From Cryptomeria japonica (lineage: Eukaryota; Streptophyta; Pinopsida; Cupressales; Cupressaceae): a stretch of 64,000 nt of DNA. The stretch covers positions 669,750,852 to 669,814,851 of the forward strand of contig NC_081412.1 of NCBI RefSeq assembly GCF_030272615.1. The letters run 5' to 3'. The first letter of the stretch is position 1, and every line of letters begins with the position of its first letter. The notes under the pieces are model-generated. The model was not told the origin of the DNA. It saw only the letters and a list, made by a program, of their open reading frames with translations, and searched no databases. Both the position numbers and the translations under genes were made by a program. Below, one piece after another: positions 1 to 12,175 of the stretch.

Positions 1-441
1 TTTCCATTTAAATGTTTTTCATGCAATAAGATTGGTCACTTTGCTTCTAGATGACCTGGAAGAGCTGCAAGGAATCATGAAAGATTTTTGAGGAATTATA
101 AACCTAATCCGGAATATCAGATCAAGCCTAAATATAAAAAGAATAAGGACAAATAATGTTACATTGCTGGTGATGATGATTTTGGTATTACTGAGTAAGT
201 GGATCTCGTAATGGAAGCTTAGGTAGGGAAAAGATTGGTTCTTTATTGCTATCAAGGACGAATCTCTGAAACCCATCAATGATATAACTCATACTGAGGA
301 GAAAGCCCTAGCTACTAAAATTGAAGAGAAAGATGAATGGGTTATAAATAATGGTTGCTCACACCACATGACTTGTGATAAGAGGAAACTCCTAACTCTA
401 CAAGAATTTAATGGTGGACTAGTCAGATTTGGAGACAACAA
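1..441 (+). pseudogene. Copia element A, gag zinc knuckle and protease fragment (part 1)
   Basis: Fragment of a Ty1-copia gag-pol polyprotein cut by the window start. The first codons read a CCHC zinc knuckle (CFSCNKIGHFASR, last Cys of the knuckle lost to Trp), followed by a basic linker and then the retropepsin region with DEWVINNGCSHHMT. The usual catalytic Asp of the D-S/T-G triad is Asn here. Several stops and at least one frame change interrupt it, so it is dead. The closest relative in this window is fragment C at 12050-12669, which has the same knuckle and linker. Reading resumes in the same frame at 1954 once the inserted LTR is removed. Confidence 0.8.
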
Positions 442-1953
442 TGATAGTTTTGATACTTAATATAAGCATAGATCCAATAGCCAACAAGATGAGAGGGGGG
501 GGGGTGAATCATACAAACTTAATCATCCATAAAAACATCAGATTCAACCTCAGTAACATATACTTCAGTAATATAACCAAAACTATCAAACATGCAAACT
601 CAAAAGCATATAAACATCATAAACCTCATAACACCAGATTTAACGTGGAAACCCAAATAGGGAAAAACCACTGTGGGATTTCAGACCCACTAAGAAATAT
701 ACTTTTCTAGAGTATGCTCGGTTAAAAGAAAATCCTGTTAAAGATTACAAACACATTGCTAGATGTGACCCGGTTAAGGGATTTCCCTCAGATCTGTTAG
801 GATCTTCACCTTGTTAAAGGATTTCAAACACTAAATCAAAATGTCACCTTGCTAGAGGGTTTTACAAATAAGACTATTAAGTCCACTCAGTTAAAAGATT
901 TTTTGTCACCTTCACAAAATAACAGTAATAAAAATCTATCTGCAACTTCACATCTAAAATGCTAAAGCAGATTCCTATTTGTTCAATACAATCTAGACAT
1001 AGAACTAATCTTGTCTATCTACTGGGCTTCTATACTCTGTTATTCTAACAGGTCTTCAAGCTTCTGTTCTCGGTAATCACTATGTAGCATCCCTATGCAT
1101 ACACTTGCCTACATACATTGTTTATCAATAGTTTCCTATTTATAAACAATTAGGTAACTGCTTAATCTCCTTGATCACATTTCCCATGATCAATCATAGC
1201 CATCAGATCTTCAATCTTGTCCAGGTTCAATGCATCTTTCAATCTAAAAATGTTTTACCCTGCCTTAGAACTTGTATATATTTCTTGGAACTTGTGCCAG
1301 GGTATTGCGGTTCAATCTGAGTTGTAGATCTTCATGCCAACATTCCTTTTCCTTAGATTCATTAACAAACTTCATGCACAACTCACCAATCATTTAATTA
1401 GTTCTAGCTCATCAACTTCCTTCATTAAATATCGCATGTAAACATTTAATGCATCCTAGTATAGCTCGGTTACAATTCAGTAACAACTCAGTGAATACTA
1501 AACTTCACTCGGTAGACATTCCGCCTTCATTAACCGATAGTGATAACCTTAGGGTTTACCGACTAGGTTCTTTGCTTGATAACATAGTGTAGTATTAACC
1601 TTTACAGTTTACAACATATGTATGATGTTAAAACAATCTAAAACATCATGATCTCATCATTGTCTGACTCGGTACTAGTTGCCCATTGAATACCATATTC
1701 ATCCCCTTATTCATCATATTCTTTCCTATGTCTTTTATCGACATCTTTATATTCTTCATATCATACTTATCAAGATATGGCAACATCATATTGAATTAGA
1801 AAATCAATTTCTTGACATCAATGACAAAATAATAATATCAAGATAGTAAACATCTTTAATCAGTTATATCCATAATCATCAACAACCTTCTCAATATCCT
1901 TAATGAAATGCCAACAATCTTTCATTGTCTATTATAATGCTATATTGCCAACA
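442..1953 (-). mobile_element. Solo LTR inserted in element A
   Basis: A 1512-bp block that on the minus strand begins TGTTGGCAATATAG and ends CTATCA, flanked by the perfect 5-bp duplication AACAA (437-441 and 1954-1958). Read on the minus strand it carries the hallmarks of the other LTRs here: the TGGTTTTTCCC...TTGGGTTTCCACGT block (about 643-672) and the C-rich block just before the 3' end (about 492-508). No internal domain is present, so it is a solo LTR left by LTR-LTR recombination. It splits the copia gag-pol of element A cleanly. Confidence 0.85.
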
Positions 1954-2490
1954 AACAAGGCATGCAAAATCAAAGGAAAAGGAACAATATCCTTGGATGG
2001 TAAGAAAAATACTGACTGTTTATTACTTTGAAGGTTTGAAGCATAATCTCTTGTGTAGGATTGATGGTGGATAAAGGATTTGATTTATATTTCAAAGATG
2101 AAAACTGCAAGATTATCAATAGATTTGGATTGGAAATTTCATTCAAAACTCAGATCAAAGGAAATATATTTCATTTGAACTATGGTGAGAAGACTTGATT
2201 GCTTAGATTGATGAAAGCTAGCTATGGCATGAAAGGATATGTCATGTGATTTTTGATTGCATAGTAAAGATCAGTTCAACCAAGGCTGTCAAAGATTTCC
2301 CCAAGATCATCAAGCCTCATAATTTGGTATGTAGAGAATATCAAATGGATAAACAAGTTAGAACTTCTTTCAAAAGCATACATGATAGATCTAATGAAAT
2401 TGTTGATCTTATTCTTACTGATCTATGTGGCTTGGCAAGGACTAAAATCTTTCAAGGAGATAGATACTTTATGTTACTTATTGATGTGTA
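1954..2490 (+). pseudogene. Copia element A, pre-integrase and integrase N-terminus (part 2)
   Basis: Continuation of element A after the solo LTR. It reads the segment after protease (KGKGTISLDGKKNTD), the GLKHNLL stretch, a degenerate GAG-pre-integrase zinc-binding region, and the start of the integrase core (IVDLILTDLCGLARTK, then GDRYFMLLIDV), where the first catalytic Asp is expected. Stops and frame changes are common. Similarity to copia ends near 2490; the rest of pol is missing, so the fragment is truncated at this side. Confidence 0.75.
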
Positions 2491-3862
2491 AAGTGGAAAA
2501 TTGGACCCTAGTGGTTCTCCACCTAGGAGAGAGAAAGGAAACCAATAGGATGATTTTCACTTGATGCAAAAATGCACTTTACATTCAAAATAGGGGTTGA
2601 ATCTACTAGATCCAAATCCAAGGGAAATAAGGATGTGAATGCTAAGTGGATTGCAATTTTTTGGAATGATTTTTCCCTCTTTTGTAGATAGATATGTTGA
2701 CTTGTTGACAATGCAAAAAGGAAAACAAAATGGATGAAATAAGGATCTACTGATTCAGGATTGTGTTGTAACTTTGGATCTAAGATATTTAGACTAATAT
2801 AGATCTACCTTGCAAATTTGGAGAAAAATCATCAGGACTGGACGTAAGTTATGCGTGGTCCTTTGGAAAATATGCAAGTCAAAAAGGGTTTTTTCATCTC
2901 TACAAATGAAGCCTAAATCTACAATTAAAGCTGCACACCTACAACTTGCACATAGAAAAGAAGGGAAGAAGGGTTGTGGATAGGGGTTCTCCTTAGTTAA
3001 ACCCTAGGTTAGGAATCAACTTTAAAAGAAAGTAATTGCAAATACTTAAAAGTGAATGATGAAAATGTAAACCTTGTAGATATACGATTTTTTTATGATG
3101 TTTTCTTTGCTTCTTGAATGTAATCACAAGTAATGGCATGTAATATGACAAAACCCTAACCCATACCCATACACAAGTAATATGACAATGCAAAAAGGAA
3201 AACAAAATGGATGAAATAAGGATCTACTGATTCAGGATTGTGTTGTAACTTTGGATCTAAGATATTTAGACTAATATAGATCTACCTTGCAAATTTGGAG
3301 AAAAATCATCAGGACTGGACGTAAGTTATGCGTGGTCCTTTGGAAAATATGCAAGTCAAAAAGGGTTTTTTCATCTCTACAAATGAAGCCTAAATCTACA
3401 ATTAAAGCTGCACACCTACAACTTGCACATAGAAAAGAAGGGAAGAAGGGTTGTGGATAGGGGTTCTCCTTAGTTAAACCCTAGGTTAGGAATCAACTTT
3501 AAAAGAAAGTAATTGCAAATACTTAAAAGTGAATGATGAAAATGTAAACCTTGTAGATATACGATTTTTTTATGATGTTTTCTTTGCTTCTTGAATGTAA
3601 TCACAAGTAATGGCATGTAATATGACAAAACCCTAACCCATACACATTCTTTCAAATGAATGTTGTAATGTTGCTCCAATGGATGAGTGAAGAAGATACA
3701 TGAATAAAAAGAATACTTGATGAATGATTCAAGGCTTGAACACTTGATGATGATAATGAAGGCCTCCTCATGAATTTCACTTATTCTTCCTTCCTCTATT
3801 CTTTCTTTCTTGCCAAATGAGGGAATTTTGTCTCCTTTTATACTTGCCTAGGAGGGTTAATT
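2491..3862. other. Unassigned DNA with a tandem duplication
   Basis: No gene is supported here. Short open frames on the minus strand (near 2993-3205 and 3470-3679) are the same non-coding sequence read twice, because of the duplication annotated separately. There is no recognisable transposon protein. The stretch lies between the truncated end of element A and LTR fragment K. Confidence 0.6.
2706..3643. repeat. 461-bp tandem duplication, two copies 477 bp apart
   Basis: Positions 2706-3166 are repeated at 3183-3643 with what looks like near identity: same order of words, from TGACAATGCAAAAAGG to ACCCTAACCCATAC. A 16-bp spacer (3167-3182) separates them. The low divergence indicates a recent event compared with the heavily mutated elements nearby. 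Confidence 0.9.
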
Positions 3863-4409
3863 TGTTGGTATTATGGATGTTTTGCATTAGTTTTGTTATT
3901 GATGTCAACACTTATCCTTTTGGAGATCTTTTGTTATGTTGAACCGACACATTATGTTCACCAACATGTTTAGTGACTTATGCACAGTCATTGGTATATT
4001 GTTCACCGGCAAGTTATATTGTTCACTAGCATTAAGGATGACTTGTTATTATATGGAGATCACTTGGTTATGTCAAAGACATGGTTTGGATACTTGGTTT
4101 TGGTATTTTTATTAATGGTTTAATCAGGTTGACATATTTGTTGTTACTGGCAAATTGGTCTAGGTTATGGACCGATATGTATTATCTATTCCAAATCAGC
4201 ACTACATGTTATGGAGATAATTTATTAATTGGATATTGTTGTAAATGTATTGTGCTGACATGATGCATCACATCTTGACTTTTTATAATTGATTTTATTG
4301 TAATATTCTTAGTAAGACGACCTACACATTTGGTCTTAGGTTTTGGTATATATGTAAGATCTCAATTGATGAGATAAAAGAGATGATATATGATATGTAA
4401 GGTTATGGT
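3863..4409 (+). mobile_element. LTR fragment K (5' part)
   Basis: Starts TGTTGGTATTATGG and reads like the U3 and early R part of a plant copia LTR. It shares short words with solo LTR N (tracts with GATTTTATTGTAAT and GGTCTTAGG). It stops where the 5' LTR of element B begins at 4410. The remaining part was not found beyond the other side of B. The LTR assignment rests on its start and general resemblance only. Confidence 0.5.
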
Positions 4410-6047
4410 TGTTGGCATTATGTGAACCGACATGAGCATTATGTGAACCGGCATGAGCCTTATGTAAACTGGCATGAAGACATAATGATATTGTATTTTG
4501 TCATTGATGTCAATATGAGACATAGTGTGAACTGGCACATGAGATAAGTGAAGAAAGAGATACTGGTATATGTGTGAACCAGTATATGCCAAAGTGAAGT
4601 GGCACATTTGTTCAAAGTGAACCAGCATGCAGTTTTCAGAACCGGCACATGGAAGCACTGTATGACTACCAATTGGTAAGGCAGCTTCCACTTCGGGGTT
4701 TCCAGTTGGAGTATCTCAAGTCTGTGTGACTCAATCGGTGATCTTTGTGTGATGAGTTAGTAGTATGATGGAGGACAGATCATGTTGCCACGTAAGCTCT
4801 GTGCATGTGAAGGATCTTGCATGAAGAAGACTATTCCTATCTAGCTCGAGAATGTGCAAAGTCTGTCAAATGGTGATAACGTGTGATGGGTTATCAGCCG
4901 TCATGAAAATGGTGGATAATGGATGATGGAGAATTTCTTGAGATCGACTCAAGACTAGTGCATTTAATGTAGTATGTTTCAACGGTCAGGAACGGACCAT
5001 TTGAATTTCTCAACCTAACAAGTTTAGGGTTTAAGGTTTTTGCTACCGACTTGTATGTTCCTTATAAGGTCGATGTTAGGTTTTTGTCTAAAGTTGTTGG
5101 CAAAATTTGTGAGTGTGTATCCAACGAAAGTGATACAAGATTCTTGCCAGACCATAGGAGAGAAGAGATACCTGCAAAGTGTATGTGCAGAAGGAAAAGA
5201 GAAGCCTAAATGGATCTATATTAGTATTAAGTGTTGTTAATAGATCATTGTAATACCTATTGATCTCTAACCACTTCAACAGTTGCAAAATCCTCTAACA
5301 GGGTAGCCTTAATTGGCTTGATTCAAAATCCCTTAAATCGGGTGGTCTTAACCGGCTTGCTGTAAATCCCTTAACTGGGTAACTTGAAGCTAATGAGTTC
5401 TATGAAGCTAGAGAAGCTTAGGAGATCCTTTTAGCTATTGAGTTCTTAAAAACCTCTAACAAGGTTACCTTACCGCGTTTAACCCTTAACCGGGTATCCC
5501 TTAACTGAGTGATCCATAACAAGATCGGTTCCTACCAGAACCTATTGTAATGTTCTTAACCAGACAAGGCTCCTAACAAAGTGGACTTCTAAAGAGTTCA
5601 AAAAGTAGCTTGTGGGTATTCATCCCCACCGTGGTTTTTCCCAGTTGGGTTTCCACGTGAAAAATATGTGTATCATGTGAAATGCTTTTGTCTTGTGATG
5701 CTTTGTTTTATCTGTTATGCACATGAAGTTTCTATGTTTTATGCCTGTCTATAAAACATATTGAACTCACCGTTGTGAAGATTTGATGGTTAAGTCTACT
5801 AGTTTATGAATGAGAATATTATGATAATGTGGTATTGAGCTAAGAGAAAATCTTAGTGAGTGACCGCTTCATGACTGATTGAGCTATTCTGGATGCTACC
5901 AGTTGCTCTGTTTTATTAGTATCTCTGTTTATTAGTCATTGTGAGTGTTTGCTGTCAAACTAGTTTCGGACTGTATTTGTTGCTATACTGATTCAGCCCC
6001 CCCTCTTAGTATTGGTTTGGTACTAGTGGTTCATCATTGAGTTATCA
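4410..6047 (+). repeat. 5' LTR of element B
   Basis: Runs from TGTTGGCATTATG to GAGTTATCA just before the primer site; about 1638 bp. It has an extra unit of roughly 24 bp near its start (CATTATGTGAACCG repeated) that the 3' LTR lacks. It contains a degenerate array of CTTAACCGGGT / CTCTAACAGGGT words at about 5285-5590, the block TGGTTTTTCCCAGTTGGG at 5633-5650, and the C-rich block at about 5996-6008. Confidence 0.85.
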
Positions 6048-6050
6048 ATT

Positions 6051-6062
6051 AGTATCAAAGCA
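6051..6062 (+). other. Primer binding site of element B
   Basis: AGTATCAAAGCA lies 3 bp after the 5' LTR and matches the plant copia primer site TGGTATCAGAGC (complement of initiator tRNA-Met) except for transitions that fit age-related decay. Confidence 0.75.
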
Positions 6063-6116
6063 CTCCAGGTCCTCTGTGTTGTAAGCTTAACCGCTTGAGG
6101 AAAAGATCCTAGCCAA

Positions 6117-9100
6117 ATGATGAAGAGGGAAGGTCCAAAGTTCAACAGGGAAAAATTTGGTATATGGAAAGATAGGATGAAGATATTCATCAAAAGCATG
6201 GGTGTTCAACACTGGAGTTATGTTGAAAATGTATATGTTGTTCCTACCAGTACTCTCACCGAAGACCAAAAGAGAGAGATACAAGAAAATGGGTAAGTCA
6301 TGGAAGCCCTCATCAGTAGTCTATTTGACATTGAGTTTATTGATGTTTAGGACAAGGCAAATCCCAAAGAAGTATGGGATGCTCTTGAAAATATCTATGG
6401 TGGTGATGAGCATGTAAAACAGGCTAAGGAAGAGAGCTTGAGAGGAAAGTTTGAAGACATGAGAATGGTTGAAGGAGAGACCATTCAATAGTATGGGATA
6501 AGAATCAAAATAGTTGTTGGAGAAATAAAGAGTGCAGGTGGCAAAATAGAAGATTCCACTATGGTAAGTAAAGTCCTGAGATCCCTGTTGCCAGTCTATG
6601 CAATAAGGGTTGCTGCTATTCAGGAGCTGAGATCAATAGACAAGTCTAAGGCATCCTTGGACTCCATCATAGCCAAGTTGATAGCCTATGAACTGAATAG
6701 CTTTGATGGTAGTGTTCAAAAGTCAGAATCAGCTTTTAAAGCTTCTGCTATACCATCCAGAAAAGTAAAAGAGGCTAGCACTAGTGGGGAACCTAGTCAG
6801 AATAGAGAGATGAATGATGAAGAGTTTCTGATGGAATTTGAAGCTTTTCTAGCCAAGAGATTCCCAAAAGGAATTGGTAAATACAAAGGTAAGCTACCTT
6901 TGAAATGTTTCTCCTACAACCGGATAGGACATATTGCTATGAACTATCCTAATAGTGACAATAAGGACAAACTGGAAAGGTTCAAGAAATTCAAAGGAGG
7001 AAACCGGAGAAATTGTTTTGTGGTAGTTGATGAAGGTGTCACAGATGAGGAATCAGAAGATGAAGAAAATGAAAACATCGTGTTCATTGTTGTAAAGGAA
7101 GATGTGATAGACAAGAAGGCTCTTGTCTCCCAGTTTGATGATTCCAATGAGTGGATCATTGACAGTGGCTGCTCTCACCATATGACTGGTGACCAGAGCA
7201 AGTTTCTATCATTAGAAGAGTATGATGGTGGTGTGGTTCGCTTTGGCAATGATGCACCATGCATGGTCAAAGGTAGAGGGTCCATCTCCTTGAATGGAAA
7301 GAGTAGTGCTGACAATGTGTATTGGGTTGATGGTCTCAGACACAACCTTCTAAGTGTTGCCCAGTTAAATGACAGTGGACTCACTCTACAATTCAAGAAT
7401 GGAGTTTGCAGAATCAAAGATAAAAATGGTAAATTGGTAGCCACCAGCATACAGACTAAAGGTAACCTATTTAATCTAAATGCTAATATAAGTACATGTC
7501 TTATGGCTAAGCTTGATGATAGCTGGATATGGCATAGGAGATTCTGCCATGTAAACTTTGACAACATTGTGAAGGCTAGTAAGATCAAGGCAGTTAGAGG
7601 GTTGTCGGTGCTGAGAAAACTGGATAATACCTTGTGTAGAGGATGCCAATTGGGGAAAATGTCTTCCTCAACTTTTAAAGGTAAATCTTTCACTGCTGAC
7701 AACTTGCTTGATCTTGTGCATACTGATTTATGTGGTCCTATGAAAACTAGAAGTGTGCAGGGTGATAGGTACTTCATGATTCTCACTGATGACTGCTCAA
7801 GAATGATGTGGGTCACATTCTTGAAAGATAAGTCTGAAGCTTTTGAGAAATTCAAAGCTTTCAGAGCATTAGTGGAAAAGGAAAGTAGTAAAAGGATCAC
7901 GTGTCTCAAAACTAATCAAGGAGGGGAATTCACTTCTAGTGAATTCAACAAATACTGTGAAGAATTTGGCATCAAGAGACAGCTGTCTATCCCTCGAACT
8001 CCATAGTAGAATGGCCTAGCAAAGAGGAATAACTAGACTGTGGCTGAAGTAGCTAGAACTATGTTGATCCAAGGAAAGGTTGCTCACACCTTTTGGAGAG
8101 AAGCGGTGAGCACTAGAGTTTACACTATGAACCGGGTACTCATCAAAAAGGGCAAGGACAAAACTCCTTATGAGTATTGGACTGGTAAGACCCCTGTGGT
8201 AAATTATTTTAAGGTCTTTGGTAGCAAATGTTACATCAAGAGGAGTGAACATCAAGGCAAATTTGAAGCTAAATGTGATGAAGGAATATTTCTAGGATAT
8301 TCCACCAAGAGTAAAGCTTTCAAGTGCTACAACAATAGGACTTGGAGAATTATGGAAAGAATCAATGTAAGAGTTGATGAATCCTCTGAGAAGACTAAGA
8401 AAACCAGCAGTTAGCAAGGTGTAAATGAACCGGTTGCAACCTTCTGGGAACCGGTTGTCAGTCAACTAAGCACCAGTAATAGTGTTCCTGAACCGATGAA
8501 TGTTGATACTGATGAAGATAAGGATGAAGAAGAAAAGCAAGAAGAACTAATTAAGACCATTCCTTAGTATGTCAAGTTGAATCATGATCCCAAGCAAAAC
8601 ATAGGTGATAAGGATGCAGGAATCCTTACTAGAAGAAAGATCAGAGAAAACTTATGTATGATCTCTGAATTTGAGACTAAATCATTCAAAGAGGCTCATA
8701 ATGATGAAGACTGGATCAAGGCAATGGAAGAAGAACTTGACTAAATAGAGAAAAATGGTACATGGTCCTTGGTACCCAGACTAGAGCATAAGAATGTCAT
8801 TGGCACCAAATGGGTGTTCAGAAATAAGTTGAATGAGGATGGCATAGTGATTAGGAATAAAGCCAGACTGGTATGCAAAGGAATTGCTTAAGAAGAAAGT
8901 GAAGACTATGGGGAAACCTTTTCTCCTGTAGCCAGATTGGAAGGAGTTCATATGCTTCTTGCATATGTAGCTTTTAAGAGATTCAAGGTATATCAAATGG
9001 ATGTAAAATCTGCATTCCTAAATGGTGTACTTGAAGAGGAGGTATATATTGAGCAACCAGATGGGTTTACCCTATCTGAAGATGGTGACATGGTATGTAG

Positions 9101-10208
9101 ATTACACAAAGCATTATATGGTCTAAAGCAAGCACCTAGGGCATGGTATGAGTGCCTACATTCCCATCTTGTGAAGATTGGATTTGAGAGAACAAGTGAA
9201 GATAACAATACCTACTTGAAGTTTGTAGAAGATCAGATCCTGATCTGTGAAGTCTTTGTTGATGACATCATCTTTGGTGGAGATGACAAGATGCGTCATG
9301 AGTTTGCTGATGAGATGAAGAAAGAGTTTGAAATGTCACTCATAGGGGAGATTAAGTTCTTCATTGGACTGCAGATCCAGCAGATGAAAGATGGAATCTT
9401 CATCACTCAGTCTAAATATGTCAAAGAGGTGTTGAAGACTTTTGGCATGGAAGATAGCAAACTGGTTGGTACACCGATGGTGACTAGTTGCAAATTGACA
9501 AAGGAAGATGATTCTGCACTGGTTGATGAGAAGGAATACCGATCAATGATTGGTAAGTTGCATTATGTAGTGCATAGCAGATTGGATATTGCACATGTAG
9601 TTGGCATCACTGCAAGGTTCCAGAAGAGTCCAAGAGAATCTCACTTGAGTGTAGTCAAGCAGATTCTTAGGTATCTGAAGGGAACAATTGACTATGGATT
9701 GTGGTACCCATACAACAATAATTTCAATCTGAAAGTATTCACAGATGCTGATTGGGCCGGTAATGTGGATGACCAGAAGAGCACAACCAGTGGTGCATTC
9801 TTTCTCGGTGGTAGACTAGTCTCATGGATGAGTAAAAAGAAGAGTTGCATCTCTCAATCTACAATGGAAGCAGAGTATGTTGCAGCTTTCATGAACCGCA
9901 CTCAGACAATCTGGATGAAGCATGTACTGGAAGGCTTCAAGATTCCTGTATTTGAACTGGTAAGTATATTCTGTGATAACACAAGTGCTATCAATATATC
10001 AAAGAATCTCGTTTTACATTCTAGAACCAAGCATTTTGAGCTTAAGTATCATTTCTTGAGGGAAAAGGTTCAGAATAAAGAGATTGCACTGGAGCATGTG
10101 TCCAGTAAGGAGCAGTTAGCAGACATATTCACCAAGCCTCTCCCAAAGACAACATTTATGGATTTGAGAGGTGAATTAGGGGTATGGCCCCTTCAAGAGG
10201 TGAACTAA
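6117..10208 (+). pseudogene. Gag-pol polyprotein of element B
   Basis: One uninterrupted frame of 1364 codons (ATG at 6117, stop at 10206) broken only by in-frame stops, with no frameshift seen. Domains with rough residue positions: gag N-terminus 1-210; CCHC knuckle near 264, with two of its cysteines changed to Tyr; protease WIIDSGCSHHMTG near 346; pre-integrase HRRFCHV near 472; integrase core starting HTDLCGP near 537; reverse transcriptase [13 protein letters not shown] near 957, [12 protein letters not shown] near 1000 and FVDDIIF near 1047; RNase H TDADWAG near 1209 and TMEAEYVAA near 1252. The stops (for example 8004-8009, 8412, 8565, 8742, 8889) mostly sit where copia proteins have Gln, which points to CAG/CAA to TAG/TAA changes. 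The element could make all enzymes of copia retrotransposition if intact, but is now inactive. Confidence 0.92.
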
Positions 10209-10285
10209 AAGTGGTTGTTCCACATTAGTCAGGTAGTGGATAGAAAAATCTTTGGTTGATTGGTGTGTTTAAGGATGCTACTCCT

Positions 10286-10451
10286 CAGGGGGAGCAGCAT
10301 GAGGAAACAGTGATAATTGTACCTCCACTTTGGCATTGTTGTCAAAGGGGGAGAAGAAGTGAAGTGAAAAGATATCTGCAACAAATGGGGAGATGATGTG
10401 AAGTAGAGAAGATATCTTTTGTATATTGCCATCAATGCCAAAGGGGGAGAT
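10286..10451 (+). other. Polypurine tract block of element B
   Basis: The primary tract AAAGGGGGAGAT (10440-10451) directly precedes the 3' LTR. Two similar purine runs lie upstream: CAGGGGGAG at 10286-10294 and AAAGGGGGAG at 10344-10353, the last following GGCATTGTTGTC much as the primary follows CATCAATGCC. The same set recurs in E, F, G and J. Extra tracts could prime additional plus strands (inference). Confidence 0.75.
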
Positions 10452-12049
10452 TGTTGGCATTATGTGAACTGGCATGAGCCTTATGTAAACTGGCATGAAG
10501 ACATAATGATATTGTATGTTGTCATTCATGTCAATATGAGACATAGTGTGAACCGACACATGAGATAAGTGAAGAAAGAGATACCAGCATATGTGTGAAC
10601 CAGTATATGCCAAAGTGAAGTGGCACATTTGTTCAAAGTGAACTGGCATGTAGTTATGGGAATCGGCACATGGAAGCACTGTATGACTACCAGTTGGTAA
10701 GGCAGCTTCCACTTCAAGGTTTTCGGTTGGAGTATCTCAAGTCTGCATGACTCAATCAGTGATCTTTGTGTGATGAGTTAGCAGTATGATGGAGGACAAA
10801 TTGTGTTGCCACGTAAGCTCTGTGCGCGTGAAGGATCTTGCATGAAGAAGACTATTCCTATCTACCTCGACAATGTGCGAAGTCTATCAAATGGTGATAA
10901 TGCGTGATGGGTTATCAGCCACCATGAAAACGGTGGATAATGGACGATGGAGAATGTCTTGAGATTGACTCAAGACTGGTGCATTTAATGCAGTATGTTT
11001 CAACGATCAGGAACGGACTGTTTGAATTGCTCAACCTAACAGGTTTAGGGTTTAAGGTTTTTGCTACCGACTTGTATGTTCCCTATAAGGTCGATGTTAG
11101 GTTTCTGTCTAAAGTTGTTGGCAAAAGCTATGAGTGTGTATCCAACGAAAGTGATACAAGATTCTTGCCAGACCATAGGAGAGAAGAGATACCTACAAAG
11201 TGTATGTGCAGAGGGAAAAGAGGAGCCTAAACGGATCTGTATTAGTATTAAGTGTTGTTAACAGATCATTGTAATACTTGTTGATCTCTAACCACTTCAA
11301 TAGTTGCAAAATCCCCTAACAGGGTAGCCTTAACTGGCTTGATTCAAAATCCCTTAAATCGGGTGGTCTTAACCGGCTTGCTGTAAATCCCTTAACTGGG
11401 TAACTCGAAGCTAATGAGTTTTGAGAAGCTTAGGAGATCCTTTCAGCTATTGAGTTCTTAAAATCCTCTAACAAGGTGACCCTACCGGGTTTAACCCTTA
11501 ACCGGGTATCCCTTAACCAGGTGATCCCTAATAGGATCGGTTCCTACCAGAACCTATTGTAATGTTCTTAACTAGACAAGGCTCCTAATAGAGCGGACTT
11601 CTAAAGAGTTCAAAAAGAAGCTTATGGGTATTCATCCCCACCGTGGTTTTTCCCAGTTGGGTTTCCACATGAAAAATATGTGTGTCATGTGAAATGCTTT
11701 TGTCTTGTGATGCTTTGTTTTATCTGTTATGCACATGAAGTTTCTATGCTTTATGCCTGTCTATAAAACATATTGAACTCACTATTGTGAAGATTTGATG
11801 GTTAAGTCTACTAGTTTATGAATGCGAATATTATGATAATGTGGTATTGAGCTAAGAGAAAAGCTTAGTGAGTGACCGGTTCATGACTGATTGAGCTATT
11901 CTAGATGCTACTGGTTGCTCTGTTTTACCGGTATCTTTGTTTATCAGTCATTGTGAGTGTTTGTTGTGAAACTGGTTTTGGACTATATTTGTGTCTGTAC
12001 TCATTCACCCCCCCTCTCTCAGTACCAGTTTGGTACTAGTGGTTCATCA
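10452..12049 (+). repeat. 3' LTR of element B
   Basis: Starts TGTTGGCATTATG after the polypurine tract and is clearly the partner of 4410-6047 along its length, with scattered transitions. It ends at GGTTCATCA; the 5' LTR continues 11 bp more. Gag sequence of another element (C) follows at once, so the right border looks like a recombination or deletion junction rather than an insertion site. Confidence 0.85.
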
Positions 12050-12175
12050 GTATCTAGAGATACCTTGGTTGGAAAACTTTCGACATTTGAGCTTGAGGAA
12101 TTTGGTCCTGTTGCTACAATTAAAACAGATTTGGCCTTCAAAGTATCATCATCTGGAACATCATCATCATCATCG

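Larger units (their letters stand above)
4410..12049 (+). mobile_element. Ty1-copia element B, near full length, autonomous type (Sirevirus-like)
   Basis: About 7.6 kb with two long LTRs (4410-6047 and 10452-12049), a tRNA-Met primer site, one long gag-pol frame, and a polypurine tract. Long LTRs with a C-rich 3' end and repeated polypurine motifs before the 3' LTR recall the Sirevirus lineage of copia elements (established knowledge; assignment is inference). No target duplication is visible: the 5' flank is ATGGT, while GTATC follows 12049, and the 3' LTR seems about 11 bp short of the 5' LTR end. It probably supplied or resembles the enzyme source for the pol-less elements E, F, G and J. 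Confidence 0.85.

Noticed and set aside
4362-4691. Minus-strand frame beginning MEAALPIGSHTVLPCA, with a second copy at 10278-10712
   Set aside because: Both lie in the LTRs of element B and match only because the LTRs are copies; no coding signal.
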